This document shows positions 8,444 through 15,531 of a stretch of DNA of 30,114 nt, piece after piece. Below the pieces are notes generated by a model. The model saw only the letters and a program-made list of their open reading frames with translations. It was not told the DNA's origin and searched no databases. How positions within the stretch are numbered: the stretch's first letter is position 1; each line of letters starts with the position of its first letter. A program made the position numbers and the translations under genes. Source of the stretch: an uncultured Lachnospiraceae bacterium (GTDB taxonomy: Bacteria > Bacillota > Clostridia > Lachnospirales > Lachnospiraceae); NCBI GenBank assembly GCA_910584115.1, contig CAJTYN010000016.1, positions 1 to 30,114 of the forward strand. The letters are read 5' to 3'.

Positions 8444-8881
8444 CTATACCTCCTGCACCGCGTCAAGGTTGATCATGTCCGTCGGCGTAAATGAAAACGG
8501 CACTTCCTGCTTTACAACAGCGCCTTTTTCATATTCAAAGCCAAACTCCGACAGTGCAATGTTCCCGATCTGGTAGCGCTCTGTCTGGGCGCCCGTGGCA
8601 TCAGGATCCTTTAGTTTTGTGATGATTGTCCCCCGTGGGTCACGGCCCCTCGCGATCTCCTGCCGTACATCCTCAAAGCGCGTGAACGCCTTGATCAAGG
8701 CCATCGTGCCCTCGCCTTTTATGCCTGTCATCTTCGTATCTACATCAATCCCTACCTGCACATCTTCCCGGTTAACTGTCACTTTAATGTTGATCTTATT
8801 GACCTCTAATAATTTAATGCCGTTGTACCAGACCTCCGCCCAGGTGCCGGACAGTACCCGGTTTCCCCTGATCTTATCCAT
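8444..8881 (-). CDS. Tail tube protein (XkdM-like)
   Basis: 145 residues, MDKIRGNRVLSGTWAEVWYNG, with AGGAGG in front of the ATG. The protein matches the XkdM family (DUF2001): an N-terminal SGTxAEVWYNGxKL strand, a middle VDTKMTGIKGEGTMALIKAFTRFEDV, and a terminal FSFTPTDMINL. XkdM subunits stack to form the inner tube through which DNA passes, inside the contractile sheath. The length is typical. It directly follows the sheath gene, as in PBSX and many related phages. Confidence 0.95.
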   Translation of the reverse strand: MDKIRGNRVLSGTWAEVWYNGIKLLEVNKINIKVTVNREDVQVGIDVDTKMTGIKGEGTMALIKAFTRFEDVRQEIARGRDPRGTIITKLKDPDATGAQTERYQIGNIALSEFGFEYEKGAVVKQEVPFSFTPTDMINLDAVQEV

Positions 8882-8899
8882 TTTCCCGTACCTCCTGTG

Positions 8900-9976
8900 T
8901 CACATGCTCATGTTAAGATGCAGATCTTCCGCCGCATCCAAGAACTTGCATTTCCCTTCTAAGAACATGTAAGATCCCGTGTCTGCCTCCCGCAGTTCCT
9001 GTTCCGTCATGTCCTCCGTATTGATCCCGTGTGCTTCTAAGTATTCCCTGTTGCCCTCGGCGCTGACCTGTACGGCATTTTCAGCCTCCGCATTGAGGAT
9101 GGCATTCTGCATCGCCCGGAGATAATCGTTTACCGCACCCACAAACAGCTGCTTACTATCATAACTGTTTACTACTTTGCCTACGTAACTGCCCTCGAAG
9201 GTCGAAAAGATGTCATGCCGGATGACGTCCATCCCCTCCACGATCTTGATCTTCTTGAAAGCTTCCGGATTCTCTGGCGTCACCGTCTGCAGGCTTGTCA
9301 CGCCCCGTCCGATCTTATACTTCTCGCCGTCAAAGACGATGACAAGCTTCCCGGCGTCGATCGCCGCATCCGGCTCCGCAGGGATGTCAGTATCCACGAT
9401 CTCGTCCAGGACGTAAAAAGTGCAGCTTTGCGTCAAAGGCAGCCCGGCAAGGATCCCGGCTATACGGGAGCAATATTCCGCCCCTGTATAGGTAACAGCC
9501 TCTTCCTCGTCGATCCACTTCGCCGTCACATAGCCTTGTACAAAGTTGATGATATGCATGTCATCCGCTGCAGCACCGGGCAGCACTGCCTTAACCTTCT
9601 TGCCTTTTTCATGCGACTCCTTGATAAATTCCCGTAAGGTTGTCAAATCCTTTGCCTGATATCCCGGATAGCACAGGTAATCAATGTTGATGTGCATGAT
9701 CTCGTCAAGTGTCCCTTTCAGGTCAAGGCTGCCCTCCGTCCTTAATACGCGCACGATCAGTACCTGCCTTGGGCCGCCTTTAAAGATAAGTTTAAGCACT
9801 TTTAAACTCTCTTTTGTCCATTCTGTGTCTTTGACATTTTTCCACCGCGTACACGGTGTCAAAAACTGTTCCGCCGTATCGTCCTGCAGCAGCACGGCCG
9901 CCATGCCGCGCTGGCTCCTTGCGATCGCCGCGGATGCCTTTTCCTTAAAGGTGATTACGATCTCCGGTAATCCCAT
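8900..9976 (-). CDS. Contractile tail sheath protein (XkdK-like)
   Basis: 358 residues, MGLPEIVITFKEKASAAIARSQRG, with AGGAGATATAG before the ATG. It is a PBSX XkdK-type sheath protein; the N-terminal GLPEIxITFKEKA stretch and the C-terminal RDYLRAMQNAILNAEAENAVQVSAEGNREYLE-type section are typical. Mu's sheath protein is considerably longer, so this short form points to a Bacillus-type tail rather than a Mu one. Sheath contraction drives the tube into the cell. A sheath gene defines the phage as a myovirus and fits the LysM, J and XkdQ-U genes that follow. Confidence 0.95.
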   Translation of the reverse strand: MGLPEIVITFKEKASAAIARSQRGMAAVLLQDDTAEQFLTPCTRWKNVKDTEWTKESLKVLKLIFKGGPRQVLIVRVLRTEGSLDLKGTLDEIMHINIDYLCYPGYQAKDLTTLREFIKESHEKGKKVKAVLPGAAADDMHIINFVQGYVTAKWIDEEEAVTYTGAEYCSRIAGILAGLPLTQSCTFYVLDEIVDTDIPAEPDAAIDAGKLVIVFDGEKYKIGRGVTSLQTVTPENPEAFKKIKIVEGMDVIRHDIFSTFEGSYVGKVVNSYDSKQLFVGAVNDYLRAMQNAILNAEAENAVQVSAEGNREYLEAHGINTEDMTEQELREADTGSYMFLEGKCKFLDAAEDLHLNMSM

Positions 9977-10004
9977 CTATATCTCCTCCTCGTTCTTTCT
10001 GTCT

Positions 10005-10427
10005 TCAGCGGAACCTGACAGCCAGGTGCTCCATGAACGGCCCCTCTTCCCGTTCCACTGTGTCTAAAAATTCCAGGGTCATCTTGTAATGCCCTATGTC
10101 GTCTGTGATATCCATCTGGGCAGGCGGAGCAAAAGCCCGTCCTTTAATCTTAAAATACGGCTTAAAAGCCGCATCCAGCTGGTCCAGCACGGCGTAGATC
10201 CGCGCATTGGAAGTATGCAGCTTTTCCATGTAGGCGATATCCACAAAGACCTGCCTGTCGATAAAATGCCCTGCCGCCGCCGTAGCTGACTTTAACGGGA
10301 TCAGCTGGATATGCAGAAACTCCTGCCCGTCCGTGCTGCTCATGTCTTCCTGCGTGATATACTCGATCTCCAGCTTTTCCCGTAATATCTTGATGATCCC
10401 TGTCGAGATCTCCTGCAGTGTGATCAT
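10005..10427 (-). CDS. Probable tail terminator / minor tail protein
   Basis: 140 residues from ATG 10427 (MITLQEISTGIIKILREKL), preceded by GAGG six bases away. The ORF is open up to 10520, but those extra codons lie in a palindromic repeat element, so the long start is rejected. The sequence resembles small phage proteins of the DUF6838 kind, often predicted as tail terminators that cap the tube at the head end. A helix-strand pattern (FLHIQLIPLK, GHFIDRQVFVDIAYMEK) is visible. The place, between the HK97 gp10-like protein and the sheath, is the usual place for a tail terminator. Family call moderate, function inferred from position. Confidence 0.65.
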   Translation of the reverse strand: MITLQEISTGIIKILREKLEIEYITQEDMSSTDGQEFLHIQLIPLKSATAAAGHFIDRQVFVDIAYMEKLHTSNARIYAVLDQLDAAFKPYFKIKGRAFAPPAQMDITDDIGHYKMTLEFLDTVEREEGPFMEHLAVRFR

Positions 10428-10465
10428 GTTAATCCTCATTCCGGAGCATTTATGCGACGGGGCGG

Positions 10466-10562
10466 CGCAAATTTCAGATTTGCGTCTGCCATCTAACAAA
10501 TTTGTGACGCTCCTGCACAAATTTGCGGTTGAAAAATCAGCACATCAGTGTGATTTTTCAAC
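10466..10562. repeat. Palindromic interspersed element between two late genes
   Basis: This stretch between the HK97 gp10-like gene and the next gene contains several inverted units. One is CGCAAAT/ATTTGCG (10466-10472 with 10478-10484). Two further CAAATTTG palindromes follow at about 10497 and 10518. A 12-base hairpin has arms GTTGAAAAATCA (10528-10539) and TGATTTTTCAAC (10551-10562). Such palindromes are common as interspersed intergenic repeats in gut Firmicutes, but I cannot count genome copies here. In this operon it separates two structural genes that are otherwise tightly packed. Confidence 0.6.
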
Positions 10563-10952
10563 CTATCCCCTCATCTTCTTTCCAAGGTCGTCCACCATGC
10601 CCTGCAGGTCATCTTTCAGATAGACATTCTGATACGTTGCGATCCCGGTCTCCAGCATGTGCCGGCCTTCGGCGTAGCCTACGGTCCTGCCGCCGCGCAC
10701 GACCCTGTGGCCGTTGTTGACCGGCTCTGCATACTCTGCGTCATTCTCGACAATGATGTCAGCGCCGTCACTGCGTCCTTCCACCCGTGAGTCCCAGCGC
10801 CGCCGCAGGTTGCCGCTCACGACCTTTGTCTCCCGCTTCACTTCCCGGACAATCTTTTTACCCATCTTTTCCGCATGGGCTGCAACGATCCCCGACTCCC
10901 ACGCATTTAAGCCTCTGTCGAACGCCCGCTCCAGATCCTCCAGGCTCTTCAT
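10563..10952 (-). CDS. HK97 gp10-like tail/neck protein
   Basis: 129 residues, MKSLEDLERAFDRGLNAWES, with AAGGAGATGACATAAGC before the ATG. Proteins of the HK97 gp10 family are small neck/tail-completion factors, and the characteristic TKVVSGNLRRRWDSRV and VNNGHRVVRGGRTVGYAEGRHMLETG segments are present. Family members are usually 110-150 residues, and this one fits. It lies between the head-tail adaptor and the tail terminator gene, as expected for a neck component. It is separated from the following gene by a palindromic repeat. Confidence 0.87.
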   Translation of the reverse strand: MKSLEDLERAFDRGLNAWESGIVAAHAEKMGKKIVREVKRETKVVSGNLRRRWDSRVEGRSDGADIIVENDAEYAEPVNNGHRVVRGGRTVGYAEGRHMLETGIATYQNVYLKDDLQGMVDDLGKKMRG

Positions 10953-10954
10953 GC

Positions 10955-11317
10955 TTATGTCATCTCCTTCGCCGTAAAGGCCGTCTCCCCGTGGCTGATA
11001 TAGCCAAAGGTCCTGCCTGTAGTCCCGGTAAAGCGCTGGCCGGCCTCCGTCACGACGACCGCACGGTCTTTATCAAGCAGCTCTATGCCCGGCGGCGTGA
11101 AGATCCTGTGCGTCTGCTTTTTTTCCGAGTGAAACTCCTGCCGCTGCGGCGTATCGTTTGCCTTCTGGCTGAACCCGCAAGGGATCTCCTCATAAACAGT
11201 AACCTCTTTTTCAACCGTTCCTTCCGTCTCCGGATCCCTGACCCGTCTTGTCCGGTACACGCTCAGCTTGTCCCGGAACGTCCCTGCCAGCACGTCTGCT
11301 TCCCTGTTTCTTATCAT
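10955..11317 (-). CDS. Head-tail adaptor/connector protein
   Basis: 120 residues from ATG 11317. It resembles SPP1 gp16/YqbH-type adaptors: an N-terminal strand with FRDKLSVYRTRRVRDPETEGTVEKEVTVYEEI and a terminal strand GTTGRTFGYISHGETAFTAKEM. These proteins close the portal and join the head to the tail. The ribosome binding site is only fair (AGGGAAAC before the ATG). Another short ORF with a stronger site overlaps its first part in a different frame, which may regulate or couple its translation. Family call is made from strand pattern and position. Confidence 0.75.
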   Translation of the reverse strand: MIRNREADVLAGTFRDKLSVYRTRRVRDPETEGTVEKEVTVYEEIPCGFSQKANDTPQRQEFHSEKKQTHRIFTPPGIELLDKDRAVVVTEAGQRFTGTTGRTFGYISHGETAFTAKEMT

Positions 11318-11369
11318 TCTGTTTCCCTGCCCCTTTCGGCTTTTTATAGCTTAAATCCTGAAAGCTCAT
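11211..11369 (-). CDS. Possible overlapping 52-residue leader ORF
   Basis: An ATG at 11369 follows AAAGGAGG by four to five bases. The ORF runs for 52 codons to 11211, overlapping the adaptor gene in another frame. The product is very polar (begins MSFQDLSYKKPKGAGKQ) and without a recognisable family. The ribosome binding site is stronger than that of the adaptor, so ribosomes may start here and couple to the adaptor start at 11317. A chance ORF in a G/A-rich stretch is equally possible. Confidence 0.3.
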   Translation of the reverse strand: MSFQDLSYKKPKGAGKQNDKKQGSRRAGRDVPGQAERVPDKTGQGSGDGRNG

Positions 11370-11379
11370 GGATCCTCCT

Positions 11380-11712
11380 TTATCCTGTACGCAGCCGCCT
11401 GTACTTGCAGCACAGATCCTTGTGCTCCTGCGTCATGTCATCTTTGCTGATCGTCTCGTTATAGGTGATCTGGGTGTCCCCGCGCTTGATGGAAGCCACG
11501 TTGTCGCCGTTTTCCTTGTAAAAAGCGTTGACGACGATCTGGCGGGCCACATACTCAAGCTGCATCGGAAAGACGTCCCGGTTGCAGAAGATCTTGATCA
11601 TAACGACCGCATCCTCTAACATCAGGCGGAGCACCTCATCGTGCTCCGTCATCTCCGGGCGGATCCCCAGCCTTACTTTGACCTTTGCTAACATCCCTTC
11701 TGTGTCGATCAT
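11380..11712 (-). CDS. Phage head-tail connector (gp6-like / YqbG family)
   Basis: 110 residues from ATG 11712, which overlaps the previous stop by four bases. The sequence MLAKVKVRLGIRPEMTEHDEVLRLMLEDAVVMIKIFC is typical of phage connector proteins of the gp6/HK97 gp6 type, which bind under the portal as a ring. The C-terminal part holds LEYVARQIVVNAFYKENGDNVAS, another family feature. The first family member in the neck region, it precedes the adaptor and gp10-like genes, in the usual order. Confidence 0.87.
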   Translation of the reverse strand: MIDTEGMLAKVKVRLGIRPEMTEHDEVLRLMLEDAVVMIKIFCNRDVFPMQLEYVARQIVVNAFYKENGDNVASIKRGDTQITYNETISKDDMTQEHKDLCCKYRRLRTG

Positions 11713-12107
11713 GTCCCGTTACCGCCTCCGTCCGGCACAGCCTGCGCCGGATCCGCTGTGGGCTGCTCCGTTCTTTCCGCTGGCTGCTCCGCGCTGCCGG
11801 CTTCCTGATCCGGTGCCGCTGCAGGCTGCTCATTCTTTTTATTCTTTGTGCCGGAAGCGGCTTTCGGCGGTAACGCCTTCTTATTTTTCCCGCCGGATGA
11901 CACATCCGGCTGTCCGGTCTTTTTCTTCTCCCTGACAGCGGCTGTGTCCGGCAGTTCTGCTTTCTCATCCTTCTGCTTCGGGGTTGAGTCCGGTGGATCT
12001 GCCGCAGCCGTTCCCACCGGCACATAACCCTGCGCAGCCAGCCGCTTCACTTCCTCCTCCGAGGATGCATACTTCGCGCGGTTGAGTTTCCTCATTTCCT
12101 GCTTCAT
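11709..12107 (-). CDS. Capsid-associated protein with disordered tail
   Basis: 132 residues from ATG 12107, which overlaps the major capsid stop by four bases and follows AGGAGGGCGAGGG. The ORF could reach 12182, but the extra part lies inside the capsid gene and has no ribosome binding site. The N-terminal 40 residues (MKQEMRKLNRAKYASSEEEVKRLAAQGYVPV) form a compact basic unit of the kind often seen in small capsid-adjacent proteins. The remainder is low complexity, rich in Lys, Pro, Ala, Gln and Glu, and likely disordered. It may decorate or link the capsid, but function is unknown. Confidence 0.75.
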   Translation of the reverse strand: MKQEMRKLNRAKYASSEEEVKRLAAQGYVPVGTAAADPPDSTPKQKDEKAELPDTAAVREKKKTGQPDVSSGGKNKKALPPKAASGTKNKKNEQPAAAPDQEAGSAEQPAERTEQPTADPAQAVPDGGGNGT

Positions 12108-13048
12108 CCCTCGCCCTCCTGTACCGTCGTCTCTTTCTCCGCATTGACCCAGCATTTCTTGTACCGGTTCTCCGGCAACCACAGCTCATGATACCTGCGG
12201 TAGCCGATAAACCATGCGTCGCCTTTCTGGAAAATTTCCGGGTTAATGACCTTCATCTTGTCCTGTTTCGTGACTGCGATCGGCGCTGTCTGCACGGTGA
12301 TGATCCAATTGATCTGCTTTGCACTGTCTGTAGGGGCAAAACCTCCTTCCTTTTCCCCTTCCGTCTTACCGTCTTTAAAGACGTAAGCCGTTTTCATCCG
12401 GGAAGAGGGCACCGGCTTGAGGAAACAGTTATTGATCTGTTTCAGTTGTGTGCTGATCTCACCAGATTTAAAATCTGCCACGTTCAGCAGCTTGGCAAAC
12501 TTATCATTCAGTTCCAGCTTCGTTTTAACAGGCTGTGCAATGGAAACAACAAGCGGTACATCCTCACCTACTTCATCCCTGACTTTTGCGACATCCGACA
12601 GCAACGCATCCATGACCGTTTTTTCTTCCGGCGTATAGCCTGTAGCCCTGCCAGCTGCCTTTAACAATGCATACAGCTTGCTGTAGCGGTAGGAATCGAT
12701 CTCCGGAATCACATGCTCGTTTTGAAATTCACCCGTAACAGATGTTGCATTGACAATAAAATTTGTCTCATTCACATCCATGCTGTCTAACTGGAAAGAT
12801 GCGCCCCTATCCATCGTCATCTCATACTCTTTGTAAGCAAGCGTCACACCTCCTGACGGATACCCTTCGTCCCTGTCATAATCCTTAAGCCCGGTCGTGG
12901 AGATCTCAGGCATCCTGATCCTGTTACCCCCGTTATATTCCACCTGTCCCGCGTTGGCATCCATCCAGCCGGATGTCAGCGTCTTTGTTGCCGCAGCATC
13001 CAGCTTTTTCTGCAGGACGCTGCCATATACTAATGTGTTTATAGCCAT
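12104..13048 (-). CDS. Major capsid protein
   Basis: 314 residues, MAINTLVYGSVLQKKLDAAA, with GAGGAGGAGAAAGAG before the ATG. It fits the HK97-fold phage coat proteins that follow a DUF4355 scaffold: an N-terminal arm, a conserved DRGASFQLDSMDVNETNF segment, EFQNEHVIPEIDSYRYSKLY, and the C-terminal domain with INWIITVQTAPIAVTKQDKMKVINPE. No fused protease or scaffold domain is visible; scaffolding is provided by the upstream gene. A non-Mu capsid gene in a Mu-like phage indicates head module exchange. Confidence 0.93.
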   Translation of the reverse strand: MAINTLVYGSVLQKKLDAAATKTLTSGWMDANAGQVEYNGGNRIRMPEISTTGLKDYDRDEGYPSGGVTLAYKEYEMTMDRGASFQLDSMDVNETNFIVNATSVTGEFQNEHVIPEIDSYRYSKLYALLKAAGRATGYTPEEKTVMDALLSDVAKVRDEVGEDVPLVVSIAQPVKTKLELNDKFAKLLNVADFKSGEISTQLKQINNCFLKPVPSSRMKTAYVFKDGKTEGEKEGGFAPTDSAKQINWIITVQTAPIAVTKQDKMKVINPEIFQKGDAWFIGYRRYHELWLPENRYKKCWVNAEKETTVQEGEG

Positions 13049-13063
13049 CTCTTTCTCCTCCTC

Positions 13064-13615
13064 TTACAGATATTTGTCGATCTCTGCCGCCATAGCCTCT
13101 TCTTCGCTCATGGCGCTGGTCCCGCTGCCGCCTTTCGGTGTCGTCCCGGCCAGGCGTTTCTCCACCTGGGCCTGCACGGCAGCGTCAAACTTTCCCTTAA
13201 ACGCCGCCACATTCGCCTTTGTCTTCTCCGTTGTATCACCAACAAGAATATCAACAAACTCGGACGGGACGTCGTTCTTCGCAAGGATGTCCAGCGCATC
13301 CGCTTTCCGTTCCCTGGCTGCGATCTTCGCCTCCCGGTCAGCCAGTTCCTTTGCCGCCTTCTCCTGCTCATAGGTCGCTTTGCTGTCCTCATCCATCTTT
13401 GCGACTTTCAACGCCTCGGCCACCGCCGCATCCGTGGCAGCCTTCTGGTCCGCCAGCAGCTGGTCGATGTAGGCCTGGTCATAGGTCTTTGCTGCAGGCT
13501 CCTGTTTCGCTGTACCCTGCGGAGGCGTCCCGCCCGCTGCTGCAGTTTCCCCGCCACCGGAAGCCGCAGCGCCCTTTACGTCTGTCTCTGCCGCCGTATT
13601 TTTTTCTGTTTCCAT
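13064..13615 (-). CDS. Scaffold protein (DUF4355)
   Basis: 183 residues, METEKNTAAETDVKGAAAS, with AGGAGG in front of the ATG. The N-terminal 50 residues are glycine/alanine-rich and disordered. A coiled-coil region follows (about residues 55-110, ATYEQEKAAKELADREAKIAARERK), then a compact C-terminal segment with DILAKNDVPSEFVDILVGDTTEKTKANV, the usual signature of DUF4355 scaffolds. Scaffolds assemble the procapsid and leave before packaging. It immediately precedes the capsid gene, as in other Firmicute phages. A terminator-like hairpin lies about 30 bases upstream of its start. Confidence 0.9.
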   Translation of the reverse strand: METEKNTAAETDVKGAAASGGGETAAAGGTPPQGTAKQEPAAKTYDQAYIDQLLADQKAATDAAVAEALKVAKMDEDSKATYEQEKAAKELADREAKIAARERKADALDILAKNDVPSEFVDILVGDTTEKTKANVAAFKGKFDAAVQAQVEKRLAGTTPKGGSGTSAMSEEEAMAAEIDKYL

Positions 13616-13642
13616 CTTTGTACCTCCTGTTTTTATGCAATC

Positions 13643-13667
13643 AAAAAGAGACCACCCGTGTGGTCCC
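13643..13667 (-). terminator. Terminator-like hairpin before the scaffold gene
   Basis: On the minus strand a perfect GACCAC/GTGGTC stem with a 4-base loop (extended by flanking GG/CT bases) is followed by CTCTTTTTG. It lies between the 57-residue gene and the scaffold gene. Only about 30 bases separate it from the scaffold start, so it may act as an attenuator or partial terminator rather than an operon end. Confidence 0.6.
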
Positions 13668-13735
13668 TTAAGTTACCTTAAACTGTTTTTAACTATCTTT
13701 TAAAACTCTTTAAACCTTGTTTTTCCTGCCTTTAA
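13668..13735. repeat. Phased TTAA array A (10-11 bp period), upstream of scaffold gene
   Basis: TTAA cores start at 13668, 13678, 13689, 13700 and 13710, spaced 10, 11, 11 and 10 bases, with another at 13732 (22 bases on). Typical units read TTTAAA(A) with a G or C each side. The array covers the gap between the 57-residue gene and the hairpin and runs into the end of the gene. The spacing puts all cores on one face of the DNA helix, as expected for a protein that binds side by side. Confidence 0.5.
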
Positions 13736-13883
13736 AAAGGCTTTTCCGCTTATCGCGACGCTCCTGCTTCTTTTCCTCCTCCAAAATCCGTTCCTCTTCC
13801 TCCCAATCAATATATGTCTCGAAAAGTTCCGGATTCTCTTCCTTTGTAAACGGATCTGTCAAGATAAGCGGCTCTTTACTCAT
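13710..13883 (-). CDS. 57-residue protein coupled to the MuF/zincin gene
   Basis: ATG 13883 overlaps the stop of the MuF gene (ATGA) and has AAGGAGAG eight bases upstream. The 57-residue protein begins MSKEPLILTDPFTKEENPEL; its middle is strongly acidic (DWEEEERILEEE) and its end strongly basic (KKQERRDKRKSLFKGRKNK), likely one long charged helix. It is too short for many gene finders. I do not recognise the family. As it directly follows a MuF protein with a toxin-like domain, an immunity or chaperone role is conceivable, but a small capsid-assembly factor is equally possible. Confidence 0.75.
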   Translation of the reverse strand: MSKEPLILTDPFTKEENPELFETYIDWEEEERILEEEKKQERRDKRKSLFKGRKNKV

Positions 13884-15523
13884 TCCACACTCTCCTTTAC
13901 AAGCTGGTACATCTCCGGATACCGTCTCTTCATAACATCCGGGTGATCACAATAATACTGGAATGCCACCGAAATAAACTCGTGCATCTTATCGATATCA
14001 ATATTTCCCTCTTCATCCAAGCATTCCTGCTTACTATCAGCATATATCCTTCCCTGATATCTGTCAATTAGATTAGGGTTGGTAACGATGAACATTCTTT
14101 CACTTATTGTTCCCGATGTCCCCTTCACGATCTTTATATCATCAATGGTCATTCCCTTTACGATCCGCTGTTTCAGTGCCCTGACTTTTTCCGCATCAAA
14201 AAGCTTCTGTTCTATTGCGTGCCCAACTTCGTGCTCTATCTCATCTGCTGGGGCATCACCTTTCAGATAGATCATATTTCTTCCAGTATGAAACCCATTC
14301 CCTTTATAGTCATCCCTCTTTATCCGGACATCTTTGAGCGCCTTCCGGACTTTCCTGCTCATCGGTTTGATGGCTTTTGCAACCTTCGTCGCATGTTTCG
14401 CAGAATCTACCGGATCCCCATTGCCGATATAGCGGTACTCCAGAAGATCGTTCCCTTCCCTCCATTGCCTGTAAGTCATATCTGCAGGCACTTCGTAGGC
14501 TCTCCCGTCCTCATCCTTCGCGACTCTGGTCGTCTTTCCCTTCTTATTTTCCTCTTCCGGGAAGTCGCAGACCGTCGTGCTGCGGCAGTTCGGGTGCATC
14601 GGCGGGTAGTTTTTGCCCGGCACTGCATCTTTTACTTTAAAGCTCTGCCCATCCAGCTCCTGGCAGATCACGCTGGTCTTAAAATCCAGCGTGGCCAGAA
14701 ATGCATACCATTCGATTCCGCAGGCGCTGTAGCCCTCCATCGTTGCAGTCTCATAGATGTACGCCGTCTCTGTCCTCACCAGTGTCTTTGCCGCACTGTA
14801 GGCGACGCCCATACGCTTATGGATCCGGCGTGCCATCTTGTCAAGGTTCTCGCCGGTAATCAGGCCGGTGACCAGATTGCTTTTCAGGTCAGTTGAGAAA
14901 TTTGTACAGTGTGCGTACAGGCTTTTGGAAAAATTCCGCTTATCATACCGGTTCAGGATCGCCCTGTTGACCGCTTCTTCATTCGGCCTTGTAAAGTCAT
15001 AACCAAAACCGATCCGCTGCTGGGTATTAAAAATACTGTGATAATAACCGTCATCAAACTCGTTTGTCAGATGGTCATAGATATTTTCCTGCTGTTTATC
15101 ATAAAGGTTGACCATGATCTTATCGATCTCAAGGGACCGCAGTTCCAGGTATGAGATCCGGCCACGCTTCGCGTAAGCTTTTATCTCCAGGTCCAGTTCC
15201 CTGTGCTGTTTCTCGATCTGCTCCCTGACCTCTTCGGGCAGGTCCGTCTCCTTCAGCCGCTCCCGCAGTTCTTTCTCCTGCTGCAGCATCCCCTCCCAGT
15301 CGATCTTCCGAAAATCTGCGTCTTTAATCTTCTGTTTTGCTTCCGCCAGGCTGATCTTCTCGCTGTCCGCGAACTTCTGGTACAGCTTCCCAACTTCCGC
15401 CTGGATCTCCTGCTCCGCCTGGCTGTACAGCTTTTTCTGCTGCTTAGCCAGGTAATCCTCTGTCCAGTTGACAGAGGCTGCCTTATCCTTTAAATAGCGT
15501 CTCTCCCAATAGTCTTTTGCCAT
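13880..15523 (-). CDS. MuF/SPP1 gp7-like head protein with C-terminal zincin domain
   Basis: 547 residues. The first 190 are a charged helical region. Residues about 190-320 hold the MuF/SPP1 gp7 domain, ending in the family signature YPPMHPNCRSTTVCDF (about 306-321). The C-terminal 200 residues are an additional domain with HEVGH at 431-435 (HExxH zinc-binding motif) and a downstream glutamate in HEFISVAFQYYCDHPD (E515), as in gluzincin metallopeptidases such as anthrax-lethal-factor-like domains. MuF proteins travel in the phage head. Variable C-terminal toxins on MuF proteins have been described as polymorphic toxins of temperate Firmicute phages. The toxin role here is inferred. A plain protease acting on capsid proteins is the alternative. 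Confidence 0.85.
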   Translation of the reverse strand: MAKDYWERRYLKDKAASVNWTEDYLAKQQKKLYSQAEQEIQAEVGKLYQKFADSEKISLAEAKQKIKDADFRKIDWEGMLQQEKELRERLKETDLPEEVREQIEKQHRELDLEIKAYAKRGRISYLELRSLEIDKIMVNLYDKQQENIYDHLTNEFDDGYYHSIFNTQQRIGFGYDFTRPNEEAVNRAILNRYDKRNFSKSLYAHCTNFSTDLKSNLVTGLITGENLDKMARRIHKRMGVAYSAAKTLVRTETAYIYETATMEGYSACGIEWYAFLATLDFKTSVICQELDGQSFKVKDAVPGKNYPPMHPNCRSTTVCDFPEEENKKGKTTRVAKDEDGRAYEVPADMTYRQWREGNDLLEYRYIGNGDPVDSAKHATKVAKAIKPMSRKVRKALKDVRIKRDDYKGNGFHTGRNMIYLKGDAPADEIEHEVGHAIEQKLFDAEKVRALKQRIVKGMTIDDIKIVKGTSGTISERMFIVTNPNLIDRYQGRIYADSKQECLDEEGNIDIDKMHEFISVAFQYYCDHPDVMKRRYPEMYQLVKESVE

Positions 15524-15531
15524 ACCGTTAC

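Noticed and set aside
10430..10520. N-terminal 31 codons of the tail terminator-like ORF
   Set aside because: These codons lie in the palindromic repeat; a better start with a ribosome binding site is at 10427.
13668..13735. TTAA arrays as curved DNA
   Set aside because: T4A4-type tracts with a central TpA step are not expected to bend DNA, unlike A4T4; phased binding sites are more likely.
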